Source: Gammaproteobacteria bacterium (GTDB lineage: Bacteria > Pseudomonadota > Gammaproteobacteria > SZUA-152). From it: 39,141 nt of DNA. The stretch lies in NCBI GenBank assembly GCA_024276955.1, contig JAJRWE010000039.1, positions 1 through 39,141 on the forward strand, written 5' to 3'. The notes beneath the pieces are model-generated. The model saw only the letters and a program-made list of their open reading frames with translations, was not told where the DNA came from and did not search any database. Below are positions 28,635 to 35,609 of this stretch, piece after piece (within the stretch, counting starts at the first letter, position 1; every line of letters begins with the position of its first letter). A program made the translations under genes and the position numbers.

Positions 28635-31600
28635 TGCTTGCGCGCCTGATCCAGTTCGCCCTCACCCAGCGTCTGCTGATGCTGCTGTTCGCCCTGTTGC
28701 TGGTGGGCGGTGGCTGGATGGCCTTTCAAAAGACGCCTATCGACGCCTTTCCCGACGTGTCCAGCACCCAGGTAAAGGTCATCATCAAGGCTGCCGGCAT
28801 GACACCGGAAGAGGTGGAGGCCCGCATCACCGCACCGGTAGAGGTGGAAATGCTGGGTATTCCACACATGGCCATGTTGCGCTCGGTGGCCAAGTATGCC
28901 CTCACCGATATTACTGTGGACTTCGAGGAAGGTACCGACATCTACTGGGCACGCCAGCAGGTGACGGAGCGCCTCAGCGCTATCTGGGCCGATCTACCCG
29001 AGGGCGTCAGCGGCGGCATGGCGCCTATGACCACGCCGTTGGGCGAAATGTTTATGTTTACCATCGAGGGTGGCGGTCTGTCGCTGATCGAACACCGCGA
29101 CCTGCTCGACTGGGTGCTCCGTCCCGCCCTGCGCACGGTGCCCGGTGTGGCCGATGTCAACGCCCTCGGCGGCAAGGCGCGTACCTATGAAGTGGTGCCG
29201 GATCAGGCCCGCCTGCTGGCGCGCGGTATCAGTACGCTGGAATTGCAGAAAGCCCTGCGTGACAACAACCGCAACGACGGCGCCGGCCGTCTCAACGATG
29301 GCGAAGAGGTGTTGCTGGTGCGTACCGAGGGCGCGATTCAGACCCTGGACGATGTGCGTGCCATTGTCGTGCGCGCCGACATGCAGCAGCCGGTACGGGT
29401 GGCCGATGTGGCCGAGGTACGTATCGGTTCGCTGACCCGCTACGGCGCCGTCACCCATGACGGCAAGGGTGAGGTCGTGCAGGGGCTGGTGCTGGGCCTG
29501 CGCGGCGCCAACGCCCGCGAGCTGGTCGCCGGCATCCATGCCAAACTGGACGAGTTGCGCCCCGGCCTGCCGCCGGGTGTGGAGGTCAACGTGTTCTACG
29601 ATCGCGGCCGGCTGGTGGATCGCGCCGTGGGTACCGTCACCGGCGCCCTGGGCGAGGCCATCGTGTTCGTACTGATTTTGCTGGTGTTGTTCCTCGGCGA
29701 CCTGCGCGCGGCGTTGACCGTGGCGTTGGTGTTGCCACTGGCGGCACTGGTGACCTTTATCTTCATGTACATGTTTGGCATGTCGGCCAATCTCATGTCT
29801 CTCGGTGGTCTGGCCATCGCCATCGGCATGCTGGTGGATGCCGCGGTGGTGGTGGTGGAGAACGTGGTCAGTCATCTGTCGCGCGAGAAGAACAGCCGTC
29901 TGCCGCGCCTGCACCTGATCTTCCGCGCGGTGCGTGAAGTCTCCGTACCCATGGTTTCGGGCATCACCATTATTATCATCGTTTTTCTGCCCCTGCTGAC
30001 CCTGCAGGGCCTGGAGGGCAAGCTGTTCTCGCCGGTGGCGTTGACCATCGTCTTCGCCCTGTCGGCATCGCTACTGTTGTCGCTGACGGTGATTCCGGTG
30101 CTGGCTTCCTTCCTGCTGGGCAAGGCCGCGCACGGCGATCCGTGGTTGGTGCGGCAGCTGCTGAGGCTCTACATGCCGGCGCTGGACTGGTCCTTCCGCC
30201 ACAGCCGTATTGTATTCAGTATCGCCCTGCTGGGCATGCTGGCGGCCGCCGCACTGTACACCCAGGTGGGCAAGACCTTCATGCCCACTATGGACGAGGG
30301 CAACATGATCGTGCAGCTGGAAAAGCTGCCGTCCATCAGTCTGGAGGAATCCATCGCCATCGACACCCGCTTTCAGCAGGCGCTGATGAAACAGGTGCCT
30401 GAGGTGGTGGGCGTGGTCTCGCGCACCGGTTCCGACGAGCTGGGTCTCGATCCCATGAACCTCAACGATACCGACAGTTTTCTTATCCTCAAACCGCGTG
30501 AGGAATGGAGCGTGCCCGACAAGCCGGCGTTGATGGAAAACATCCGCGCCGTGATGGCCGATTTTCCCGGTGTCACCTTCGCCTTCACCCAGCCCATCGA
30601 GATGCGCGTCGACGAGATGCTCACCGGTGTGCGCGGCGATCTGGCCATCAAGGTCTTTGGCGAGGACCAGGACGACCTTAACCGCACCGCCGACGCCATC
30701 GTCAAGGTGGTGCAGGGCATCGACGGCACCGAAGAGGTCTACACGCCGCGCAACGAGGGTGCGCAGTACTACCGTCTGGTGGTGGACCGCCTCGCCACCG
30801 GCCGTCTCGGCCTCAGCGTGGAGGCGCTGGAAGACCTGCTGCGCACCCAGATCGAGGGCATGCAGGTAGGCACGGTGTATCAGGGCATCCGCCGTATTCC
30901 GCTGGTGATCCGCGGTGCGCAGAGCCTGCGCGATTCACCCACCGCTTTCGCCGGTCAGCACATCGTATTGACCGACGGCCGCCGCGTGCGGCTGGCCGAT
31001 ATCGTCCACATCGAGCGCACCGAGGGCCCGGTGATGGTCAAGCGCGAGCGCGCCAAGCGCATGGCGGTGGTGGTGGCCAGCGTCTCCGGGCGCGATCTGG
31101 TGGGCTTCGTCGAGGAGGCCAAGGCGCGCGTCGGCAGCGAGGTCAAACTGCCGAGTGGCTACTACCTGGAATGGGGTGGACAATTCGAGAACCAGCAGCG
31201 TGCGGCCACTCGCCTGGCCATTGTGGTGCCGGTGGCGCTGGGGTTGATCTTCCTCATTCTGTTCACCACCTTTCGCTCCCTGCGCCAGGCGGTGCTGGTG
31301 TTGTCCAACATCCCCTTCGCCATGATCGGCGGCGTGGTGGCCCTGTGGCTCACCGGTGAGTACCTGTCTGTGCCGGCCTCTGTGGGTTTCATCGCCCTGT
31401 TGGGCATCGCGGTGCTCAACGGTGTGGTGATGGTGACCTATTTCAATCAGCTGTTGGCCCTGGGACAAGACATCGGCACGGTGGTCATCGAAGGCGCCCG
31501 GCGACGTCTGCGGCCGGTGATGATGACCGCCACCATCGCCGCCTTCGGCCTGGTGCCGCTACTGTTCGCCAGCGGCCCCGGCTCTGAGATCCAGCGCCCG

Positions 31601-31729
31601 CTGGCCATTGTGGTCATCGGCGGGCTGGTCAGCTCCACCCTGCTGACCCTGATTCTGCTGCCCATTCTCTATCGTCGCTTCGGCGCCGAGCCGGTTGCCG
31701 AGATCACTACCAAGCCCCAGGAGACTTGA
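28634..31729 (+). CDS. Heavy-metal efflux RND pump, inner membrane (CusA/CzcA family)
   Basis: A 1031-residue proton-driven RND pump of normal length, with 12 transmembrane helices and two large periplasmic loops. The heavy-metal subgroup is recognised from KTPIDAFPDVSSTQVKVI and the following GMTPEEVEARITAPVEVEML. The proton-relay helix reads GLAIAIGMLVDAAVVVVEN, with the conserved acidic residue in LVD. C-terminal landmarks include GVVALWLTGEYLSVPASVGF and GARRRLRPVMMTATIAAFG. The helix-4 motif differs from the DFG-x3-DGA-x3-VEN pattern of zinc/cobalt/cadmium CzcA and is nearer to CusA-like pumps, but I do not assign the metal. The ATG overlaps the adaptor stop by one base, and DUF3240 follows. 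Confidence 0.92.
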   Translation: MLARLIQFALTQRLLMLLFALLLVGGGWMAFQKTPIDAFPDVSSTQVKVIIKAAGMTPEEVEARITAPVEVEMLGIPHMAMLRSVAKYALTDITVDFEEGTDIYWARQQVTERLSAIWADLPEGVSGGMAPMTTPLGEMFMFTIEGGGLSLIEHRDLLDWVLRPALRTVPGVADVNALGGKARTYEVVPDQARLLARGISTLELQKALRDNNRNDGAGRLNDGEEVLLVRTEGAIQTLDDVRAIVVRADMQQPVRVADVAEVRIGSLTRYGAVTHDGKGEVVQGLVLGLRGANARELVAGIHAKLDELRPGLPPGVEVNVFYDRGRLVDRAVGTVTGALGEAIVFVLILLVLFLGDLRAALTVALVLPLAALVTFIFMYMFGMSANLMSLGGLAIAIGMLVDAAVVVVENVVSHLSREKNSRLPRLHLIFRAVREVSVPMVSGITIIIIVFLPLLTLQGLEGKLFSPVALTIVFALSASLLLSLTVIPVLASFLLGKAAHGDPWLVRQLLRLYMPALDWSFRHSRIVFSIALLGMLAAAALYTQVGKTFMPTMDEGNMIVQLEKLPSISLEESIAIDTRFQQALMKQVPEVVGVVSRTGSDELGLDPMNLNDTDSFLILKPREEWSVPDKPALMENIRAVMADFPGVTFAFTQPIEMRVDEMLTGVRGDLAIKVFGEDQDDLNRTADAIVKVVQGIDGTEEVYTPRNEGAQYYRLVVDRLATGRLGLSVEALEDLLRTQIEGMQVGTVYQGIRRIPLVIRGAQSLRDSPTAFAGQHIVLTDGRRVRLADIVHIERTEGPVMVKRERAKRMAVVVASVSGRDLVGFVEEAKARVGSEVKLPSGYYLEWGGQFENQQRAATRLAIVVPVALGLIFLILFTTFRSLRQAVLVLSNIPFAMIGGVVALWLTGEYLSVPASVGFIALLGIAVLNGVVMVTYFNQLLALGQDIGTVVIEGARRRLRPVMMTATIAAFGLVPLLFASGPGSEIQRPLAIVVIGGLVSSTLLTLILLPILYRRFGAEPVAEITTKPQET

Positions 31730-31730
31730 G

Positions 31731-32033
31731 ATGACCGACCAGACCCTGCTTTCCCTCATCGTTTCACCCCTGGTGGAAGACACCCTGGTGGACTGGTTAC
31801 TGGCGCGCGATGAAGTACTCGGCTTCACCAGCGCCGCCGTCAACGGCCACGGCAGCTCCGTGCACGCCATGAGCCTCGCCGAGCAGGTGTCCGGGCGACG
31901 TCGGCAGGTGTTGTTTCAACTGCACCTGCCGGTGGCGCAGGCGGAGTCATTGGTAGCGGAGCTGAAGCAGGACTTCGGTAACAGCGGCATCCACTACTGG
32001 CTGGCACCGGTGCTGGCCTGCGGGCATTTATAA
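31731..32033 (+). CDS. DUF3240 family protein
   Basis: A 100-residue protein (TLLSLIVSPLVEDTLVDWLL at the start, GIHYWLAPVLACGHL at the end) that looks like the DUF3240 family, small PII-like ferredoxin-fold proteins often encoded directly after CusA/CzcA pumps. It starts one base after the pump stop, so it belongs to the operon. A regulatory or metal-sensing role for the pump is inference. The start follows from the ATG right after TGA; the longer ORF overlaps the pump gene. Confidence 0.82.
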   Translation: MTDQTLLSLIVSPLVEDTLVDWLLARDEVLGFTSAAVNGHGSSVHAMSLAEQVSGRRRQVLFQLHLPVAQAESLVAELKQDFGNSGIHYWLAPVLACGHL

Positions 32034-32063
32034 GCCTCAAGCGATTTACAGAAGCGCCCTTTA

Positions 32064-32591
32064 CTAAGCGGTCGCCGCTGGCGGCATGTAGAGTGGATAA
32101 AGCCGGGACTCCTCCCGCTTGATGCGATCGGTCAAGGCCTTCCCCAAATCCTCCAGCTCATCATTCATTTCCCTGAGTTCGTCCGGCGACAGTGCGGACG
32201 CCTTGTACTTTCTGAGAAACTTCATGACCTCGCGCTGGATGCCATCCATCTCCCGGGAAAAATGATTCACCAGCTCGAGCGTTTCCTCATCCTGGGAAAA
32301 AATGCCGCAAAGATAGATGTAAAAGCTGGTCTTTTCCTTCAGCAAGTGGTCGTAGAGCAGGCCTTCAAATTCATCCAGAGCGGCCTTGGTTTCCTTCGCC
32401 TTTCCGGCACTGGCGGCAGCGACCAATTCACCAAAAATGACCCCAAGCTGCTGGTGGTCACGCTTCAAATCGTCGATCAGATCAGCGTGATAGGGAATGC
32501 TGGTGTTTGGGGCAAAAACGGGCTTGGCGTCTGCTGTGGATTCATCGCCGGCGACGGTTTTCTTCCCAAACCATTTGGAAAAAACAGACAT
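32064..32591 (-). CDS. Hemerythrin-like (HHE) domain protein
   Basis: A 175-residue helical protein. Residues 33-168 form a four-helix bundle with RDHQQL (His46), LLYDHLLKEKTSF (His82, Glu86), NHFSREMD (His110) and a closing REESRLYPLY, which suggests a diiron site of the hemerythrin HHE type. The usual HEE motif at the last helix lacks its histidine, so the iron site may be altered. Such proteins bind oxygen, nitric oxide or iron, or act in repair of iron-sulfur clusters. It converges on the metal-efflux operon with a 30-base gap, and its promoter lies in 32592-32700. The N-terminal 30 residues are variable. Confidence 0.8.
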   Translation of the reverse strand: MSVFSKWFGKKTVAGDESTADAKPVFAPNTSIPYHADLIDDLKRDHQQLGVIFGELVAAASAGKAKETKAALDEFEGLLYDHLLKEKTSFYIYLCGIFSQDEETLELVNHFSREMDGIQREVMKFLRKYKASALSPDELREMNDELEDLGKALTDRIKREESRLYPLYMPPAATA

Positions 32592-32932
32592 GTCTTTTCT
32601 CCTTTATGTCATTCCCAGGGTCAGCGGCCGGGGCGGGCGCGTATTGTGTGGCCATGTGATGGATAAAATCAATGCCGATATAAATCACAGGGATAAACTG
32701 TACATGCCCTATATTTAACATCGTCTGACGCCAGGGAAGCTGTAGACCAAAAGAGTTGGTATTTGTCTGTTCGCAAGCGTGGCAATCCACGGGTTACTGA
32801 TGCGACGGTGGCGGAGGTTGCATAAGTGTTATGGGAACAAGCGTCCAGGAATTCGGGGACTTTACAGTCTCTACCTTTGCAGTTGTGGTTTCGCAGTACA
32901 TTTAAAAGCCATTACTTAATAGAGGTTATTCG
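32592..32932. other. Intergenic region, divergent promoters expected
   Basis: A 341-base gap between the divergent hemerythrin and ribbon-helix-helix genes. It is more AT-rich in parts (GATATAAATCACAGGG, CCCTATATTTAAC) than the neighbouring coding DNA. Promoters for both genes must lie here, but I see no operator or repeat I can name. The short ORFs in the track have no coding character. Confidence 0.5.
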
Positions 32933-33145
32933 ATGGGAGAGACTAAATCGATGACCCTGACCGTTCGCATTCAACCGGCGGTTAAAGAAGGGCTGCGAGC
33001 CGTAGCTGAGCAGGAACGGCGCAGCCTGGCCAACATGATTGAGGTGATGATCCGGGCGCGCAGATATCAGCGTGGAAGAGAAAACGGCACCCCGCTAAAC
33101 CAGATTAATCAAGGAATAACCGCCCATGGCCAAGACCGCCAATAA
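32933..33145 (+). CDS. Ribbon-helix-helix domain protein (Arc/CopG-like)
   Basis: A 70-residue protein with SMTLTVRIQPAVKEGLRAVAEQERRSLANMIEVMIR, the strand-helix-helix pattern of Arc/CopG DNA-binding proteins. The C-terminal tail is polar. It could be an orphan antitoxin, an autorepressor, or a regulator of a lost neighbour; the next ORF looks truncated. GAGGTTATTCG precedes the ATG; an internal ATG six codons later is possible. It lies in a small accessory patch with higBA and is the only plus-strand intact gene there. Confidence 0.7.
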   Translation: MGETKSMTLTVRIQPAVKEGLRAVAEQERRSLANMIEVMIRARRYQRGRENGTPLNQINQGITAHGQDRQ

Positions 33146-33251
33146 AACAGAAGAACCCCTGGAAAAGAGGAACCTCCCCCAAGCCGCTGCCGGCCTTTGT
33201 CGGTCAGTTGGTACTAGAGCCGGCATGGGCCCGAGGTGGTTAGATCAGTGA
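33126..33251 (+). pseudogene. Truncated ORF after the RHH gene (41 aa)
   Basis: The ATG at 33126 overlaps the end of the RHH gene in another frame and gives MAKTANKTEEPLEKRNLPQA before changing to unconvincing sequence and stopping. The first residues resemble the start of some restriction-modification or helicase proteins, but this is too short to assign. Its stop runs 12 bases into the converging higA gene. The likeliest reading is the stub of a deleted gene. Confidence 0.3.
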
Positions 33252-33587
33252 CTCTGCCGGTATGCCCAATCCTTCGTGGAGTTTCCAGATCATTTTGAGC
33301 GTCAATGAACGTTTGCGGTTGAGAATCTCATAGACACGATTGCTTTTGCCAATCATTGGCTCAAGATCTTTGACAGTCAGCCCTTTTTGCTCCATTTCAA
33401 ATTTAATGGCTTCCACTGGGTCAGGTAAGTCGAGCGGGAAATGCTTGTTCTCATAGGCCTCTACCAGGGTGACCCATATATCCAGTTTTTCACCCTCTGG
33501 AGTATCGGGTGCGGCCATCATGAGCGTTTCAATGTCTTTTAGTGCTGCACGGTAGTCAGCATCAGTTTTAATGGGTTTGATGTTCAT
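33240..33587 (-). CDS. higA: HigA-type antitoxin (XRE family)
   Basis: A 115-residue antitoxin. The C-terminal helix-turn-helix reads LTVKDLEPMIGKSNRVYEILNRKRSLTLKMIWKLHEGLGIP, the HigA2-like XRE fold; the N-terminal half (ADYRAALKDIETLMMAAPDTPEGEKLDIWVTLVEAYE) is the toxin-binding region. It should neutralise HigB and repress the operon. It follows higB by 17 bases; toxin-first order is typical of higBA. Confidence 0.92.
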   Translation of the reverse strand: MNIKPIKTDADYRAALKDIETLMMAAPDTPEGEKLDIWVTLVEAYENKHFPLDLPDPVEAIKFEMEQKGLTVKDLEPMIGKSNRVYEILNRKRSLTLKMIWKLHEGLGIPAESLI

Positions 33588-33603
33588 GGTTTTATCTCAG
33601 GCA

Positions 33604-33906
33604 TTAAATCGTCTGTACATCAATCTTGTCATACTGGCTGTGGGTGCCGATAAAGCGGATATACACAACACGATAGGCATAGTTAATCCATACCACTAAC
33701 CGGTATTTGTTTCCGGCAATATTAAATACCACCCTGCCATTCTTGAGGATGCTGACATTTCTGAAGTCCTGTTTAACCTCTGCTGGTGAAGCCCAGTCCG
33801 CTTTCAACGTGTGCCGATACCATGCCAGGGTAGGTTCGATGGCATCCGAGTTGGCTGGGTTGTTTTCCCAACAGGCCTTTAACGTTGAAAGGGCAATGAT
33901 TCTCAC
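33604..33906 (-). CDS. higB: HigB-type toxin, mRNA interferase
   Basis: A 100-residue toxin of the HigB family, which cleaves mRNA at the ribosome. Family motifs are RIIALSTLKACWENNP, WYRHTLKADWASPAEVKQDF, ILKNGRVVFNIAGNKYRLVVWINYAYRVVYIRFIGTHSQYDKID. The GTG at 33906 gives the normal N-terminus (MRIIALS...); the TTG at 33942 in the track adds 12 non-conserved residues. It sits about 200 bases beyond the 3' end of ssrA, on the same strand. Confidence 0.92.
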   Translation of the reverse strand: MRIIALSTLKACWENNPANSDAIEPTLAWYRHTLKADWASPAEVKQDFRNVSILKNGRVVFNIAGNKYRLVVWINYAYRVVYIRFIGTHSQYDKIDVQTI

Positions 33907-34054
33907 AACACCAAGGGTAGTCCCAGTACGGGACTTTGGCAACCTGCTAGCATCAAGCTGGTGATCAGGTTGGGGGGGGAGGCGATCCGAAGATTTTCTG
34001 GGGTATGGGGTTGGGGATGGGCGAAGGGTGCATCAGAGGCGGTTTCGTCTATAT

Positions 34055-34093
34055 AAAGTAAAGCCCTAACAGCCGGTAAGGGCCATTAGGGCT
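34055..34093 (-). terminator. Rho-independent terminator of ssrA
   Basis: Read on the minus strand, AGCCCTAA and TTAGGGCT form an 8-bp stem (34086-34093 with 34062-34069) around a GC-rich loop that can pair further. TTTACTTTATATAG follows. It starts 9 bases after the encoded CCA of tmRNA. Confidence 0.8.
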
Positions 34094-34101
34094 ATATAAG
34101 T

Positions 34102-34463
34102 TGGTGGAGGCGGCGGGAATCGAACCCGCGTCCGTAAATCCTCCGCCTTTGGATCTACATGCTTAGTCTGTCTTTGGATTTAACGGCACGCTACCCGACA
34201 GACAGGGAAGACGTACCGCGAGTCCGGTAAGTTTTAGCGAATCCACCCCGAACAAGCTTCATCGCGATTCTGTGAGAGTCGACCCCTGGGAATCGGACGC
34301 ACAGACACGGCTCCGGCCAGAGGGCACCCTACCGGTGTTTAGGCGGCGAGTGCGTAGTTGTCGTCGTTGGCAACTATAGGTTTTGCAGATGGATTTACGA
34401 GGTAATCTGCACCTCGGCATGCACCTCAGGTTTTGTGACCCACGTCGAAGCCAGGTCGCCCCC
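34102..34463 (-). ncRNA. ssrA: Transfer-messenger RNA (tmRNA)
   Basis: A 362-base one-piece tmRNA, close to the E. coli length. The 5' end GGGGGCGACCTGGCTTCGAC and the 3' end GATTCCCGCCGCCTCCACCA pair as a 7-bp acceptor stem with one G-U; the T-arm GGGTTCGATTCCCGCC and encoded CCA are plain. The reading frame for the tag is GCC AAC GAC GAC AAC TAC GCA CTC GCC GCC TAA, giving ANDDNYALAA. It rescues stalled ribosomes with SmpB, whose gene lies 43 bases upstream on the same strand. A possible -10 (TACTGT) sits about 8 bases before the 5' end. A terminator follows the 3' end. Confidence 0.97.
34339..34371 (-). other. tmRNA proteolysis-tag reading frame
   Basis: Ten codons plus TAA inside ssrA encode ANDDNYALAA. 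The terminal ALAA is the degradation signal for ClpXP and ClpAP; E. coli has ANDENYALAA, so only one residue differs. Confidence 0.95.
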
Positions 34464-34506
34464 AAAGTAAAACAGTAGACAGTGTACTGGATCGCAAAGT
34501 TCCCGA

Positions 34507-34986
34507 CTAGCCGCGTTTCAGCAGGCGCTGTTTGTCGCGGTTCCATTCGCGGTCACGCTCGGTGGCGCGTTTGTCCTGCTTCTGCTTACCCTTGGCCAGG
34601 CCGATCTCCAGCTTGGCCAGGCCGTGCTTCCAGTACATGGCCAGCGGCACCAGGGTGTAGCCCTTGCGCTCCACGGCGCCGATGAGCTTGCTTAGCTCGG
34701 CGCGGTGCAGCAGCAGCTTGCGCGTGCGGGTGGGGTCCGGGTGGATGTGGGTGGAGGCGGAGAGCAGGGGGGTGATCAATGCGCCGAGCAGGAAGGCCTC
34801 GCCGGTCTTGACGATGACGTGGCTGTCGGCGATCTGCACACGCCCTTCACGCAGACTCTTGACCTCCCAGCCTTCCAGCATCAGCCCGGCCTCGAAACGG
34901 TCTTCGACGAAGTAGTCGTGACGCGCTTTTTTGTTCAGGGCGATGGTGCTGCCGGTGTTGGTTTTCTTTTTTGCTTTCTTGGCCAT
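34507..34986 (-). CDS. smpB: SsrA-binding protein SmpB
   Basis: A 159-residue SmpB that binds the tRNA-like part of tmRNA and places it in the empty ribosomal A site. Conserved blocks are [66 protein letters not shown] and [29 protein letters not shown], with the basic C-terminal tail that enters the mRNA channel. The ATG at 34986 starts the usual lysine-rich leader (MAKKAKKK); the ORF start 33 bases upstream is unneeded. ssrA follows 43 bases downstream. Confidence 0.97.
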   Translation of the reverse strand: MAKKAKKKTNTGSTIALNKKARHDYFVEDRFEAGLMLEGWEVKSLREGRVQIADSHVIVKTGEAFLLGALITPLLSASTHIHPDPTRTRKLLLHRAELSKLIGAVERKGYTLVPLAMYWKHGLAKLEIGLAKGKQKQDKRATERDREWNRDKQRLLKRG

Positions 34987-35067
34987 CCGGGCATTATAAC
35001 CAATTATGCCTCTAAACAATTCTCAGTTTGAGGCGTGTGTTGCCACAAAACACACAATTTTCTTCGT

Positions 35068-35094
35068 TGTAGGGTGGGCACTGCCCACCCTACA
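35068..35094. repeat. Dispersed palindrome, GTAGGGTGGGCAC family, single copy
   Basis: TGTAGGGTGGGCA-C-TGCCCACCCTACA is a perfect 13-bp inverted repeat around one base, matching each arm of the 1858-1926 element. Confidence 0.85.
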
Positions 35095-35285
35095 CCAGGA
35101 AGCTGGGAAGTGTTTACAGGCATATAAGCAATTGTCTTTCGCCGGCGGGGATCTGCCGGCAGATAAATATGGTCTGATTTCTGTAGAGGCAATCCAGGCG
35201 ACTTTTGTTTATTCGTCAGCGGCCGATTTAAAAACCTGGAATATACGGAAGACCCCCTTGAATTTAGCCGGGATAGATTATATAT

Positions 35286-35304
35286 TCTTAATGAGAATCA
35301 TTCC
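35286..35304 (+). promoter_or_regulatory. Fur box upstream of feoA
   Basis: TCTTAATGAGAATCATTCC matches the Fur consensus GATAATGATAATCATTATC at most positions, with the core AATGAGAATCATT nearly palindromic. It ends 25 bases before the feoA ATG, where it could block RNA polymerase when iron is plentiful. Confidence 0.8.
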
Positions 35305-35329
35305 TATCTGTCATTTGCGGTAGTTATCC

Positions 35330-35608
35330 ATGTCTCAATCCTATTTATCACGCCCTGATGCTTCGCTGCAGATCGCCGCCGGTCAGCACCTGCTCTGTGA
35401 CTGCAGACCAGGCCAGACCTGCCGTCTGGTAGGGATCGACGGCAACCGTGCGCTGATCAATCGCCTGATGGGCCAGGGTGTGCGCATTGGCTCGGAGATC
35501 CGTGTGCTGCAGCAGCGCGGGCAGGATGTGGTCATCACCAGCACTGGCAATCGCATCGCCCTGGGCGGGGCCATCGCCCGGCACTTGCAGGTCGAGAGCC
35601 TGACATAA
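35330..35608 (+). CDS. feoA: Ferrous iron transport protein A
   Basis: A 92-residue FeoA with an SH3-like fold: LLCDCRPGQTCRLVGIDG, the conserved turn INRLMGQGVRIGSEIRVLQ, and the end TGNRIALGGAIARHLQVESL. FeoA is a small cytoplasmic partner of FeoB. The N-terminal 25 residues extend beyond the usual start; an internal start is possible but no better ribosome-binding site was seen. feoB begins one base after its stop, and the Fur box lies just upstream. Confidence 0.9.
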   Translation: MSQSYLSRPDASLQIAAGQHLLCDCRPGQTCRLVGIDGNRALINRLMGQGVRIGSEIRVLQQRGQDVVITSTGNRIALGGAIARHLQVESLT

Positions 35609-35609
35609 A

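Larger units (their letters stand above)
34987..35329. other. Intergenic region between smpB and feoA
   Basis: A 343-base gap between divergent genes. It contains the nearly perfect palindrome at 35068-35094 and the Fur box at 35286-35304. The 105-residue plus-strand ORF of the track crosses the palindrome (reading VGWALPTLH) and lacks coding features. Between 35095 and 35285 I see nothing else I can name. Confidence 0.6.

Noticed and set aside
34102-34130. attL/attR pair for an element integrated in ssrA
   Set aside because: No second copy of the ssrA 3' end and no integrase were found in the window, so only a possible relic is reported.
35006-35323. Plus-strand ORF of 105 aa upstream of feoA
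   Set aside because: It reads through a dispersed palindrome and the Fur box; the VGWALPTLH string is a typical translation of the repeat, not of a gene.
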